This document shows positions 27,424 to 37,288 of a DNA stretch of 64,000 bases, one piece after another. How positions within the stretch are numbered: the stretch's first letter is position 1; every line of letters starts with the position of its first letter. This stretch comes from Candidatus Hamiltonella defensa 5AT (Acyrthosiphon pisum) (GTDB taxonomy: Bacteria > Pseudomonadota > Gammaproteobacteria > Enterobacterales > Enterobacteriaceae): contig NC_012751.1 in NCBI RefSeq assembly GCF_000021705.1, positions 310,001-374,000 of the forward strand, in the 5' to 3' direction. The translations under genes and the position numbers were made by a program. The notes beneath the pieces were generated by a model. It was given only the letters and a program-made list of their open reading frames with translations, was not told the origin of the DNA and ran no database searches.

Positions 27424-29574
27424 TTACTGTTTCTGCGATTCTTCGAAAGAGGAATCAACAGGAGTATCTTCTATTTTATGTTCAGAAGTATCCGCTATAG
27501 CATCTTTGATGCTTAAACGAATACGGCCTTGGCGATCAATCTCTAAAACTTTGACTGATACCTGTTGCTTTAATTTTAAATGATCTGTTACTTTTTCTAC
27601 CCTACCTTCAGCGATCTGCGAAATATGAACCAACCCTTCTTTAGCAGAGGCAATCGAAACAAAAGCACCATAATCTGCAATCCGGGTTACCGTTCCTTGA
27701 TAAATGCGCCCCACTTCAATATTGGCTGTAATTTCTTCGATGCGTTGTTGAGCAAAGGCAGCACTTTTTTGACTTAACGCAGCAATAGTAATATTGCCAT
27801 CATCTGAAATGTCAATCTTGGTATCCGTTTCATCAGATAGCGCACGGATCACCGCTCCCCCTTTACCGATAACATCTTTAATTTTTTCAGGATTGATTTT
27901 TATATTGTAGATATGAGGGGCATACTGAGAGATGGTAGAACTCGCTGAACTAATGACCTGATTCATCACACTCAAAATATGTAAACGTGCCGCTTTTGCG
28001 TGATGCAAAGCAGATTGCATAATTTCAGGTGTAATACCTTGAATTTTCATATCCATTTGCAATGCAGTAATGCCTTCAGAAGTCCCTGCTACTTTAAAAT
28101 CCATATCACCGAGATGATCTTCATCGCCTAAAATATCAGATAACACGACAAATTTATCCTCTTCTTTGACGAGCCCCATGGCTATACCTGCAACGGCAGA
28201 TTTGATAGGCACACCTGCATCCATAAGGGCAAGAGAAGCACCACAGACCGAGGCCATCGAAGAAGAACCGTTCGATTCTGTAATTTCTGAAACCACCCGA
28301 ACAGTGTAAGGAAACTCTTCTATATTCGGCATCACAGCCATCAATGCTCTTTTTGCTAAACGAGCATGACCGATTTCACGTCGTTTAGGTGAGCCAAGCA
28401 TGCCTGTTTCTCCCACAGAATAAGGCGGGAAATTATAATGAAATAGAAAAGAATCTGAGCGTTCGCCCATCAGATCATCTATTGTTTGAAGATCACGCGA
28501 GGTACCCAAAGTCGTTGTGACCAATGCTTGAGTTTCACCACGAGTAAATAATGCCGACCCGTGTGTACGGGGTAAAATACCTGTACAAGCGTGTAAAGCC
28601 CGAATCATATCCTTATCACGACCATCAATACGAGGCTCGTCTTTTAAGATACGTTGCCGCACGAGATTTTTCTCAAAATTGTAAAGAATATCTTGAATTT
28701 GCTCCGCATTTACAGTTTCGTTTTCTTTTAAAATCCTTTCAATAATATTTGTTTTTATCTCATTCAATTTAGCGTAACGTTCTTGTTTATCGGTAATAAG
28801 ATAAGCGTTGCTTAAATCTTTTTTATCTTCTTCTGTAATACAGGATCTCAATTTTTCATCCACAATTTTAGGTGTAAAAGGCCATTTTAATTTACCTGCC
28901 TTTTTCACCAGATCATTGATGCTTTCAATGACGATCTGCTGCTGCTCATGACCAAAAATAATAGCGCCTAACATTTGCTCTTCAGTTAAAATATTGGCTT
29001 CTGATTCAACCATTAAGACTGCGTTTTTTGTACCGGCAACCACTAAATTTAAATCACTTTGTTTTAACTCTTCAGGAGTGGGATTAAGCACATAAGCACC
29101 ATTGATAAATCCAACCCGGGCAGCGCCTATAGGCTCATGAAATGGGATACCGGATAAGCTTAATACAGCAGAGGCGCCTATCATGGCAACGATATCTGGA
29201 TTCACCTTCGGATTCACAGAAACGACAGTCGCTATGACCTGTACTTCATTTAAAAAATCTTTAGGAAATAGAGGTCTGATAGGGCGATCAATTAAACGAG
29301 AAGTTAAAGTTTCCCCTTCGTTTGGGCGAGTTTCACGTCGAAAAAAATTACTGGGAATACGGCCAACAGCATAGCTACGTTCTTGATAATGTACGCTTAA
29401 AGGGAAAAATGTTTGTCCAGGTTTGGCCTCTTTTTGGGCGACGACAGTAACCAAAACGGCAGTACCTTCAATGATTACCATTACAGCGGCCGTAGCCTGG
29501 CGGGCCATCATGCCCGTTTCTATGGTGACTTTGAGCTGCCCGTAATCAAATCTACAGATAGTCGGAGTGAACAA
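27424..29574 (-). CDS. pnp: Polynucleotide phosphorylase
   Basis: PNPase degrades RNA from the 3' end using phosphate and is part of the degradosome. The 716-residue protein has two RNase PH domains (about 1-220 and 310-540), the catalytic region GSSSMASVCGASLALMDAGV and DILGDEDHLGDMDFKVAGT, then KH (IKINPEKIKDVIGKGG) and S1 (VGRIYQGTVTRIADYGAFV) domains. The start is the TTG at 29572-29574, with AAGGA upstream and agreement with the E. coli N-terminus. It is downstream of rpsO; a terminator lies between. Confidence 0.97.
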   Translation of the reverse strand: MFTPTICRFDYGQLKVTIETGMMARQATAAVMVIIEGTAVLVTVVAQKEAKPGQTFFPLSVHYQERSYAVGRIPSNFFRRETRPNEGETLTSRLIDRPIRPLFPKDFLNEVQVIATVVSVNPKVNPDIVAMIGASAVLSLSGIPFHEPIGAARVGFINGAYVLNPTPEELKQSDLNLVVAGTKNAVLMVESEANILTEEQMLGAIIFGHEQQQIVIESINDLVKKAGKLKWPFTPKIVDEKLRSCITEEDKKDLSNAYLITDKQERYAKLNEIKTNIIERILKENETVNAEQIQDILYNFEKNLVRQRILKDEPRIDGRDKDMIRALHACTGILPRTHGSALFTRGETQALVTTTLGTSRDLQTIDDLMGERSDSFLFHYNFPPYSVGETGMLGSPKRREIGHARLAKRALMAVMPNIEEFPYTVRVVSEITESNGSSSMASVCGASLALMDAGVPIKSAVAGIAMGLVKEEDKFVVLSDILGDEDHLGDMDFKVAGTSEGITALQMDMKIQGITPEIMQSALHHAKAARLHILSVMNQVISSASSTISQYAPHIYNIKINPEKIKDVIGKGGAVIRALSDETDTKIDISDDGNITIAALSQKSAAFAQQRIEEITANIEVGRIYQGTVTRIADYGAFVSIASAKEGLVHISQIAEGRVEKVTDHLKLKQQVSVKVLEIDRQGRIRLSIKDAIADTSEHKIEDTPVDSSFEESQKQ

Positions 29575-29687
29575 AATAGTATCCTTTTCTTATATAATAG
29601 GCGGTGTAAAATTTTTTTATGATGCTTATTTCTAAATCAGTATCAGAAAGCGATAAACGATAAAATTGATATATTAATAAACTGTAG

Positions 29688-29712
29688 AAAAAGGGGCCGA
29701 TTGGCCCCCTTT
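29688..29712 (-). terminator. Intrinsic terminator after rpsO
   Basis: Read on the minus strand, GGGGCC (29708-29703), loop AATC and GGCCCC (29698-29693) are followed by five T. It lies 20 bases past the rpsO stop. As in E. coli, some transcripts must read through it into pnp, or pnp has its own promoter. Confidence 0.88.
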
Positions 29713-29731
29713 AATGTGATTATTTTCTGCA

Positions 29732-30001
29732 TTATTTACGTAGACCTAAGGATTGTATCAGATCTGTATATTTGGATATATTTCGTTTTTTTAAATAATC
29801 AAGCAACTTACGACGCTGAGAGACCATGCGCAAGAGACCCCTGCGGCTATGATGATCTTTTTTATGTTCTAAAAAATGTTTTTGCAAATCATTAATTCTT
29901 AGTGTCAACAGAGCAACTTGAACTTCAGTAGAACCTGTATCATGAGCAGAACTACCATGCTCAAGCACTACTTTGGCTTTTTGTTCAGCATTTAGAGACA
30001 T
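29732..30001 (-). CDS. rpsO: Small ribosomal subunit protein S15
   Basis: S15 binds the central domain of 16S rRNA and represses its own mRNA. The 89 residues match the E. coli length, with DTGSTEVQVALLTLRI and KKDHHSRRGLLRMVSQRRK, the rRNA-binding core. The start is ATG 29999-30001, with TGAGGTT upstream; an in-frame codon 15 bases earlier lies beyond this site. A long inverted repeat precedes the ribosome binding site. Confidence 0.97.
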   Translation of the reverse strand: MSLNAEQKAKVVLEHGSSAHDTGSTEVQVALLTLRINDLQKHFLEHKKDHHSRRGLLRMVSQRRKLLDYLKKRNISKYTDLIQSLGLRK

Positions 30002-30023
30002 AATTTTTAACCTCAAAAAATGT

Positions 30024-30085
30024 AATAGAATGGACCCGATCTCTAATTCAGAAATTGACTACATCAAGCTTTGTGCCATTCTATT
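30024..30085 (-). promoter_or_regulatory. Inverted repeat in the rpsO leader
   Basis: AATAGAATGG (30024-30033) and CCATTCTATT (30076-30085) form a perfect 10-bp stem enclosing 42 bases. In the rpsO message the structure would end about ten bases before the ribosome binding site. S15 is known to repress translation by binding structures in its own leader, so this is a candidate operator. The pairing is seen; the function is inferred. Confidence 0.5.
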
Positions 30086-30250
30086 TTGTGTTGATATTCT
30101 CCCTTCTTAAAGCAGTAGGGCATTTCTGATACATCATAGCCAAATGCATTTTGATTGATCAAAATCATTGATTGTAAGACGAACAACCATGGTGGCTTTT
30201 ATTGAGCATCTTGTTATTGAATGTCAAAAATAACGTGATTTTATGACGTG

Positions 30251-31192
30251 TTATAAAGCATCTGAAACATTTCTTAATAAACGTTTTGGCGCGATTCGGC
30301 CATGAGCATCAATAATACCAATACCAATAAAATGACGCTCACCACCTTCAGTGAGGCGTACCATGGTGTCGGTAGGATTGTCAAAAAATGAAACAGGCTG
30401 ACCTTGTTTAATACAAGCAGCAGCGCCAGATTCTAAGTTAACTTCTGGAAGGTGTAAAGCAGTGCTCTCAATCGGCAATAGCAATAAATCTATTGCAGAG
30501 CCTAAAGTATTATTTTTCAATGTCAGTTCTTCGAGTTTTTCTAATGTCACCATGGAGTCATGCGTGTAATCTGCTACCTGTAAACGACGAAGATCGCTGA
30601 CATAAGCACCGCAGCCCAATACTTCGCCTAAATCATCTACTATTGTTCTAATATAGGTGCCCTTGGAACAGTGAATTTCAAGTTCTAGTTCATGCCCCTC
30701 CCAACGAAGACATTGTAAATCAAATACGGTAATGCGCCGAGCTTCACGATCTAATGTCACTCCTTGACGTGCATATTCATATAGAGGTCTTCCTTGATGT
30801 TTTAATGCAGAATACATAGAAGGTATTTGTAAAATAGGCCCCCTAAATTTTTCCAGGGCTTCTTCTAACTGAGGTTGCGTAAATGTGATTTCTCGTTTGT
30901 TAATAACGCTGCCTTCAGCATCAGAGGTTTCTGTTTTATGACCCAGATAAGCAGTCACTCGATAGCGTTTATCCGCATTAAGCAAAAATGGCGAAAATTT
31001 AGTGGCCTCACCGAGGCAAATCGGCAACATGCCTGTTGCTAAAGGGTCTAATGCACCTGTATGCCCTGCACGACGGGCAGCAAAGAGAGATTTCACTTTT
31101 TGTAAAACTTGATTTGAGGAAAAATTTTTGGGCTTATCTAATAATAAAATCCCATTAACATCACGACCGGAGTGTCGGCGTTTAGATTTCAT
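30251..31192 (-). CDS. truB: tRNA pseudouridine-55 synthase TruB
   Basis: TruB makes pseudouridine 55 in the T-loop of all elongator tRNAs. The 313-residue protein shows the catalytic aspartate in GHTGALDPLATGMLPI, the KGTYIRTIVDDLG motif and a C-terminal PUA-like domain. I start it at ATG 31190-31192 (KSKRRHSGRDVNG), which matches the E. coli start and overlaps the end of rbfA by 11 bases. A longer frame back to 31243 is open but would overlap rbfA by 62 bases. Confidence 0.94.
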   Translation of the reverse strand: MKSKRRHSGRDVNGILLLDKPKNFSSNQVLQKVKSLFAARRAGHTGALDPLATGMLPICLGEATKFSPFLLNADKRYRVTAYLGHKTETSDAEGSVINKREITFTQPQLEEALEKFRGPILQIPSMYSALKHQGRPLYEYARQGVTLDREARRITVFDLQCLRWEGHELELEIHCSKGTYIRTIVDDLGEVLGCGAYVSDLRRLQVADYTHDSMVTLEKLEELTLKNNTLGSAIDLLLLPIESTALHLPEVNLESGAAACIKQGQPVSFFDNPTDTMVRLTEGGERHFIGIGIIDAHGRIAPKRLLRNVSDAL

Positions 31193-31595
31193 TTTTGATG
31201 TTACTGTCAGTTTTTTGATGTTTTTGATCCGACTTGGTAGCATGAGTGGCTAAGTTATACATACGTATGCCTTCGATTAACGAGTCATCATAAATAAAAG
31301 TCAGGTGTGGCACGATTCGTAGGCACATTGCTTTCCCCAATAATACTCGGATATAGCCAGAAGCTTCCTGAAGAGCCTTAATCCCATCTGCATGATGATG
31401 ATCAGGAGCCATATTTTCTGTTAAATCATTGAGAAACGTCACAAAAATTTTTGCATAGGCTAAGTCACGAGACATTTTAACGCTGGAAACGGTGACCATT
31501 CCAACTCTTGGATCTTTAATTTCACGTTGAAGGATGAGGGCAATTTCTTTTTGTATCTCGTGAGAAACACGTTGAGCACGACTAAATTCTTTCAT
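31182..31595 (-). CDS. rbfA: Ribosome-binding factor A
   Basis: RbfA binds the 30S subunit and helps 16S rRNA 5' end maturation, especially in the cold. The 137-residue product has the KH-like pattern QKEIALILQREIKDPRVGM and SRDLAYAKIFVTFL. The start is ATG 31593-31595, with GGAGA upstream. The C-terminal tail rich in lysine and glutamine is slightly longer than usual. It is the link between infB and truB in the nusA operon. Confidence 0.95.
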   Translation of the reverse strand: MKEFSRAQRVSHEIQKEIALILQREIKDPRVGMVTVSSVKMSRDLAYAKIFVTFLNDLTENMAPDHHHADGIKALQEASGYIRVLLGKAMCLRIVPHLTFIYDDSLIEGIRMYNLATHATKSDQKHQKTDSNIKNEI

Positions 31596-31665
31596 GATAT
31601 TCGTCTCCAAATAAATTGAGGTTTAACAAGCTCATTGAGAGAGATATTGCTCATGTTGTATTTTT

Positions 31666-34314
31666 TTAAGAAATAGTTCTTTTAATTTCAATTATTTCAA
31701 AAACTTCAATCGTATCGTTCACTTGCACATCATAATTTTTCACTCCAATACCACATTCTATTCCATTACGTACTTCGTTCACGTCATCTTTGAAACGACG
31801 TAAAGATTCTAGTTCACCCTCATAGATGACCACATTATTACGGAGTACACGAATAGGACTGCTGCGTTTAATCAGGCCTTCAACAACCATACAACCAGCA
31901 ATGGCCCCAAATTTCGGAGATTTAAATACGTCACGAACCTCTGCAAGACCAATAATTTTTTGTTCATATTTGGGTGAAAGCATGCCACTCATGGCTTGTT
32001 TAACTTCATCAAGCAAATCATAAATGACAGAGTAGTAACGTAAATTTAAGTTTTCTGCTTCTACTAAACGACGCGTTGCCGCATCAGCGCGAACATTAAA
32101 GCCCAGAATAATCGCGTTGGATGCTGCTGCTAAAGTCGCATCTGTTTCTGTAATACCTCCCACACCTGAACCAATGATTTTAATTTTCACTTCATCTGTC
32201 GACAATTTTTGTAATGCCTCTCTGATGGCTTCACAAGAACCCTGTACATCAGACTTTAATACAATATTTAATTCTGAAATTTCACCTTCCCTCAGGCTAT
32301 CAAACATATTCTCAAGTTTTGATTTCTGTTGGCGAGCCAGCTTGATTTCACGAAATTTACCCTGTCGATACAAAGCAACTTCACGCGCTTTTTTCTCATC
32401 ACGAACAACAGTCACAGCATCTCCTGCAGAAGAAACACTGGACAACCCAAGAATTTCTACTGGGATAGAGGGGCCAGCAGAAATCACTTCACGGCCTAAT
32501 TCATTACGCATTGCACGCACTCTGCCGTATTGAAAGCCACATAAAACAATATCTCCCTTATTTAGAGTACCTTCTTGTACTAATACTGTTGCCACTGGAC
32601 CACGGCCTTTGTCTAAGAAAGACTCTATAACCACTCCATTGGCCATACCGCTTTTTACGGCTTTTAGCTCAAGGACTTCTGCTTGTAATAAGATAGCGTT
32701 GAGAAGATCGTCAATACCTGTTCCTACTTTTGCAGATACATGAATGAATTGAGAATCTCCACCCCATTCTTCAGGCTGAATACCATGTTGTATCAGCTCT
32801 TTTTTAACACGATCGGGGTCCGCTTCTGCTTTATCTATTTTATTGACCGCGACTACCACCGGAACTTTGGCAGCTTTAGCATGCTGAATCGCTTCAATAG
32901 TTTGAGGCATAACCCCATCATCGGCCGCGACCACTAATACAACGATATCCGTTGCCTGGGCACCTCGAGCTCTCATAGACGTAAAAGCAGCATGTCCTGG
33001 AGTATCTAAAAAAGTGATCATGCCATTTTCTGTTTCAACGTGATAAGCCCCAATATGTTGCGTAATTCCGCCCGCTTCTCCTGTGGCTACCTTCGTTGAG
33101 CGAATATAATCGAGTAATGAGGTTTTCCCGTGATCAACATGACCCATAATAGTCACAACAGGTGCACGATGTACTGTTAAAACACCGGTATCTCTATCAC
33201 TCATTAAAGCTTCTTCTAGCTCATTTTCCCGTCTCAGGATCACTTTATGACCCATTTCTTCTGCTACCAATTGTGCGGTTTCTTGATCTATGACTTGATT
33301 AATTGTTGCCATAGCGCCCAATTTCATCATGGCCTTAATGACTTGAGAACCTTTAACGGCCATTTTATTGGCTAATTCAGCAACACTGATGGTTTCACCA
33401 ATCACGACATCACGATTAAGAGCGACCACAGGCTTATTAAAGCTCTGTTGTAGGGCACTTGGCTTACGTTTGCTTTTTCGAACGACTGCTCTGGCTTCTT
33501 CACGATCCGTTTTGGACTCTGAGAGTTTATTGGTCTTTTTCTGTTTTGTTGTTTTAGTCCCACGATGACGACTACGTCGATCCCCTTCAACTTTAGCGTC
33601 ATTTTCGTCTTCTGCAGCACGAGCGTGTTCTGAAGTTGTTACATGGTAATCCACCGAATCAATTTGATCTGCCACCAGCTCTGACCACTTGGCTTCATTT
33701 TCAATGGCCATTTTTCGAGCTTGTTCGGCAACACGCTTTGCTTCCTCTTCGACTTTACGCCTGACTTCTTCTTCGGCAAAACGCTTCAGCGATGAGGCTT
33801 CTGCTTCACGCCGCGCTTTTTCAGATTGAGCTTCTTTTTTCTGTTTTTCTTTAAGAGAATGGCGTTCTTTTTTGGGGGATTCAATTTTTGCTTTTTCAAT
33901 GGCTTTAGTTTTAAGCGATTTTTGAGGAGACGTTTTATTGAGTGATTCTTGAGAAAATGTGTTTTTTGTTATTTTGGGTATTTGAGCGTTTTCCTCTTCT
34001 GGAAGCGGCGCTTCTGGCTTTGTGACAGATGGATTAACATAAGTACGTTTTTTACGTACCTCAATATGCACAGTTTTACTTTTTCCGCCAGTGACTTGAA
34101 TATTTAAAACACTACGGGTTTTTCGTTGCAAAGTAAGCTGATTATCCACGGTGCCCTGTTGACGATTAAGGTGCGCCAGTAATTTTTCTTTTTCTTGCTG
34201 GGTTACAGTATCCGTTTGAGATTTTTTGATCCCTGCATCAAAAAATTGTTGCACTAAACGATCAACGGAAGTTTTAATTTCTTCTGCCAGCGATTTTACG
34301 GTTACATCTGTCAT
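31666..34314 (-). CDS. infB: Translation initiation factor IF-2
   Basis: IF-2 is the GTPase that brings fMet-tRNA to the 30S subunit. The 882 residues (E. coli 890) have IF2-N domains at the start, a charged coiled linker rich in K, E and A (about 100-250), then the G domain with GHVDHGKTS, DTPGHAAF and NKIDK motifs (about 390-500), and domains II-IV. Internal start sites giving a shorter form are known in E. coli; I did not resolve any here. It follows nusA by 109 bases. Confidence 0.97.
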   Translation of the reverse strand: MTDVTVKSLAEEIKTSVDRLVQQFFDAGIKKSQTDTVTQQEKEKLLAHLNRQQGTVDNQLTLQRKTRSVLNIQVTGGKSKTVHIEVRKKRTYVNPSVTKPEAPLPEEENAQIPKITKNTFSQESLNKTSPQKSLKTKAIEKAKIESPKKERHSLKEKQKKEAQSEKARREAEASSLKRFAEEEVRRKVEEEAKRVAEQARKMAIENEAKWSELVADQIDSVDYHVTTSEHARAAEDENDAKVEGDRRSRHRGTKTTKQKKTNKLSESKTDREEARAVVRKSKRKPSALQQSFNKPVVALNRDVVIGETISVAELANKMAVKGSQVIKAMMKLGAMATINQVIDQETAQLVAEEMGHKVILRRENELEEALMSDRDTGVLTVHRAPVVTIMGHVDHGKTSLLDYIRSTKVATGEAGGITQHIGAYHVETENGMITFLDTPGHAAFTSMRARGAQATDIVVLVVAADDGVMPQTIEAIQHAKAAKVPVVVAVNKIDKAEADPDRVKKELIQHGIQPEEWGGDSQFIHVSAKVGTGIDDLLNAILLQAEVLELKAVKSGMANGVVIESFLDKGRGPVATVLVQEGTLNKGDIVLCGFQYGRVRAMRNELGREVISAGPSIPVEILGLSSVSSAGDAVTVVRDEKKAREVALYRQGKFREIKLARQQKSKLENMFDSLREGEISELNIVLKSDVQGSCEAIREALQKLSTDEVKIKIIGSGVGGITETDATLAAASNAIILGFNVRADAATRRLVEAENLNLRYYSVIYDLLDEVKQAMSGMLSPKYEQKIIGLAEVRDVFKSPKFGAIAGCMVVEGLIKRSSPIRVLRNNVVIYEGELESLRRFKDDVNEVRNGIECGIGVKNYDVQVNDTIEVFEIIEIKRTIS

Positions 34315-34423
34315 GCTATTCCTTCCTAAACTACAAGTTTATTGCGTATTATTTTTTAAGCTCATTAAAATCAAGTCATTTCCGTTGATGTTGCGTGAAA
34401 ATTTAAAAATTCTGGATAAATGT

Positions 34424-35908
34424 TTAGGTATTATCATCGCTAAACCAACAAATTCCACGGGCAGCCATAATCAGCTCACCGGCCTTATCATTACTCAGAC
34501 CCTCAATATCAGCCAAATCGTCAATAGACTGCTCAGCCAGATCTTCCAGTGTGGATATGCCAGATGCAGATAATCTAAAGGCAATTTTAGAATCCATATT
34601 GGGTAAATTTAATAAATCATCAGAGGGGGAGTTACCACTAAAATTTTCTGCCAAGGCAAGGGTGGTTAATGTTTTTTTGGCTCGATCACGCAATGCATTA
34701 ACCGTTTCTTCGTCAAGCCCTTCTATCTCTAATAGCTCCTCAATAGGGACACAAACCAATTCTTCTAAAGAAGACAAACCTTCTTCAATTAAAACTTCAG
34801 CAAATTCTTTATCAATATTAAGGTGTTGAATAAAAGTATGTACAATAGAGTCGACTTCAGCTTGATTTTTTGACTGCAGTTCTTCTGCCGTCATCACATT
34901 TAATTCCCAACCACTGAGTCGTGAAGCCAAACGCACATTTTGCCCATTACGTCCAATCGCTTGAGCCAAGTGAGTAGCTTCAACAGCAATATCCATTGTA
35001 TGCTTATCTTCATCTATGGTGACACTAACCACCTCTGCAGGTGCCATTGCGTTAATGACAAACTGAACAGGATTATCATCCCATAAAATAATATCGATAC
35101 GTTCACCGCCCAATTCAGTGGAAACAGCTTGCACACGAGCCCCTCTCATTCCTACACAAGCGCCCACAGGGTCAATACGTTTATCATTACTTTTTACTGC
35201 AATTTTCGCTCTAGAAGCAGGATCTCTCGCAGCGGCTTTGATTTCAATCAATTCTTCGCCAATTTCAGGGACTTCAATACGAAATAACTCTATCAGCATT
35301 TCTGGGCGTGAACGACTGATAAACAATTGAGCCCCTCTTGCCTCAGGACGAACATCATACAAAACACCACGAATACGATCACCTGTACGAATATTTTCTC
35401 TTGGCAACATGTCTTCACGACCAATAATGCCTTCGGTATTATTGCCCAGATCAAGATAAATATTTTCACGAGTCGCTTTTTTTACTACGCCGGTGACAAT
35501 TTTCCCCTGATGTTGACGAAACTGCTCAACGAGCATCGCTCTCTCAGCCTCCCTGACTTTTTGTACTATGACCTGTTTGGCTGTTTGTGTTGTAATTCGA
35601 TCAAAAATGACAGATTCAATTTGATCTTCAACATAATCACCGAGCTGAATTTGAGAATCTTGAAACTGAGCCGCTTCTAAAGTGATTTCTCGTGTGGGTG
35701 ATGTCACAATATCAACGGCGAGCCAACGACGAAAAGTATCAAAATCACCGGTTTTACGATTAATTTTGATACGAACTTCAACGTCTTGATCATATTTTTT
35801 TTTTGTTGCTGTCGCCAGTGCGCTTTCTAATGCCTCAAAAATTTTTTCGCGAGGAAGAGATTTTTCGTTTGAGACGGCTTCTACAACAGCTAAAATTTCT
35901 TTATTCAT
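34424..35908 (-). CDS. nusA: Transcription elongation and termination factor NusA
   Basis: NusA binds RNA polymerase and nascent RNA and controls pausing, termination and antitermination. The 494-residue protein starts NKEILAVVEAVSNEK and has the S1 domain (about 135-200), two KH domains (about 230-340, with GACVGMRGARVQAV and AIGRNGQNVRLA) and two acidic helix-hairpin-helix repeats at the C-terminus. ATG 35906-35908 is the start by homology. It follows rimP after 23 bases. Confidence 0.96.
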   Translation of the reverse strand: MNKEILAVVEAVSNEKSLPREKIFEALESALATATKKKYDQDVEVRIKINRKTGDFDTFRRWLAVDIVTSPTREITLEAAQFQDSQIQLGDYVEDQIESVIFDRITTQTAKQVIVQKVREAERAMLVEQFRQHQGKIVTGVVKKATRENIYLDLGNNTEGIIGREDMLPRENIRTGDRIRGVLYDVRPEARGAQLFISRSRPEMLIELFRIEVPEIGEELIEIKAAARDPASRAKIAVKSNDKRIDPVGACVGMRGARVQAVSTELGGERIDIILWDDNPVQFVINAMAPAEVVSVTIDEDKHTMDIAVEATHLAQAIGRNGQNVRLASRLSGWELNVMTAEELQSKNQAEVDSIVHTFIQHLNIDKEFAEVLIEEGLSSLEELVCVPIEELLEIEGLDEETVNALRDRAKKTLTTLALAENFSGNSPSDDLLNLPNMDSKIAFRLSASGISTLEDLAEQSIDDLADIEGLSNDKAGELIMAARGICWFSDDNT

Positions 35909-35931
35909 AACTAGTTGCCTCATCCAAGCCC

Positions 35932-36384
35932 TTAGAAGTGGGGTACCAAATTTGCTTTCTGAATGTTGCTTAGTGCGAACACTTCATCTTTTTGATTAAC
36001 AGCAACAATGATTGATTCACCATCAACGGATTTAATAATGCCTTGCCATTTACGCTGATTTTGAATGGCCATTCGTAACATCAGATTCACTTTTTCACCG
36101 ATAAATTGAGCGTAATGCCTGGCAGTAAAAAGCGGACGATCAAGACCTGGAGAAGAAATTTCCAGGTTATATGGAACAGTTATGGGGTCTTCAACATCCA
36201 ATACCAAACTGACTTCTTTGCTCACATCAGCACAGGAATCAACAGTGACCCCTTCTTCATGATCTATATAAATACGCAATACCGACTGGCGACTTTGAAT
36301 AAACTCAATCCCAACTAATTCATAGCCTAATCCTTCAACCGGGGCTGTAATAATTTTTTTTAATTTTTTTACTAATATAGACAA
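35932..36384 (-). CDS. rimP: Ribosome maturation factor RimP
   Basis: RimP assists 30S subunit assembly. The 150-residue protein matches E. coli RimP in length and in the segments LGYELVGIEFI, DVEDPITVPYNLEISSPGLDRPL and the terminal ALSNIQKANLVPHF. The start is the TTG at 36382-36384, with GAGGAG seven bases upstream. It begins the rimP-nusA-infB-rbfA-truB unit downstream of tRNA-fMet. Confidence 0.94.
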   Translation of the reverse strand: MSILVKKLKKIITAPVEGLGYELVGIEFIQSRQSVLRIYIDHEEGVTVDSCADVSKEVSLVLDVEDPITVPYNLEISSPGLDRPLFTARHYAQFIGEKVNLMLRMAIQNQRKWQGIIKSVDGESIIVAVNQKDEVFALSNIQKANLVPHF

Positions 36385-36584
36385 GCCAACGCTCCTCAGT
36401 AGGTTTCTGTTCCAAAGAAGGGCTTGGCTGCACGATTTCTACACAGGCAAAACGGGGGCTGCTCAATAGAAAACCAGCCGGTTAGGTCAAAACCTGTGCC
36501 TGATATCGCTGCCCTGAAAGCCCGAGGTGTTTATGAAACACCGAGAAACAGCTAAAAATCTCGATAAACTTGCTTTTAAATAAC

Positions 36585-36606
36585 AAAAAACCCCGAAACT
36601 CGGGGC
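36585..36606 (-). terminator. Intrinsic terminator after tRNA-fMet
   Basis: On the minus strand GCCCCG (36606-36601), loop AGTTT and CGGGG (36595-36591) are followed by six T. It lies about 47 bases past the tRNA and limits, but in E. coli does not abolish, read-through into rimP-nusA. Confidence 0.85.
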
Positions 36607-36652
36607 TTTATAACTGGATTTTTTTGCCCCTTAACAGGCTAAAAAAATAAAT

Positions 36653-36729
<77 letters not shown>

Positions 36730-36797
36730 TTCAAGAGCGTGAAGATACTACGTGGCTAACAACTAAAAAGCAAGTCATTTGAAATGCTTATTTTAGA

Positions 36798-36884
36798 TGG
36801 TACCGAGGACGGGACTTGAACCCGTAAGCTCAATTGAGCACTACCACCTCAAGGTAGCGTGTCTACCAATTCCACCACCACGGC
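36798..36884 (-). tRNA. leuU: tRNA-Leu (GAG)
   Basis: The 87-base class II tRNA has anticodon GAG (complement at 36848-36850), a long variable arm (GTGCTCAATTGAGCTT) and an encoded CCA. It is almost identical to E. coli leuU and lies between secG and metY as there. The 5' acceptor strand reads GCCGTGG and the 3' strand CCTCGGT, leaving a U-U mismatch at the fifth pair where E. coli has A-U. Confidence 0.95.
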
Positions 36885-36958
36885 AGGGTCTTTATAACAA
36901 CTTCAAATTGAAAAATTCGAAAAAGGCATCCATTCATTGTCGTATTTTTTCTAATAAA

Positions 36959-37288
36959 TTATTGTGGGATATCTGTCTGAGGCTTATTAACAGGATTTTC
37001 TGTTTTTTTCGCCTGCCCTGATTTCTCGGGCTGATTCAAATTTTCCCACTCACTTTTTTTATTGGTCGCAATATTGCCTAAAATAAGGCTGATTATAAAA
37101 AATAAAGTGGCCAATACTGAGGTCATACGGGTCATAAAATTTCCGGAACCGTTGGAACCAAATAAACTGGTTGAGACGCCTGCACCAAAAGATGCGCCAA
37201 CATCGGCCCCTTTACCCTGTTGTAACATAATGCAGCCGACTAAAAGTATTGAAATTAAAAGAAAAAATATCAAGAGTGCATGATACAT
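36959..37288 (-). CDS. secG: Protein-export membrane protein SecG
   Basis: SecG is the third subunit of the SecYEG translocon. The 109-residue protein has two membrane helices (about 2-22 and 54-74). The conserved loop between them shows MLQQGKGADVGASFGAG and the segment SGNFMTRMTSVLA. A hydrophilic tail follows. It is upstream of tRNA-Leu, as in E. coli. Confidence 0.96.
   Translation of the reverse strand: MYHALLIFFLLISILLVGCIMLQQGKGADVGASFGAGVSTSLFGSNGSGNFMTRMTSVLATLFFIISLILGNIATNKKSEWENLNQPEKSGQAKKTENPVNKPQTDIPQ

Noticed and set aside
35327..35680. 117-codon frame antisense to nusA
   Set aside because: It lies over the conserved nusA S1 region; no independent support.
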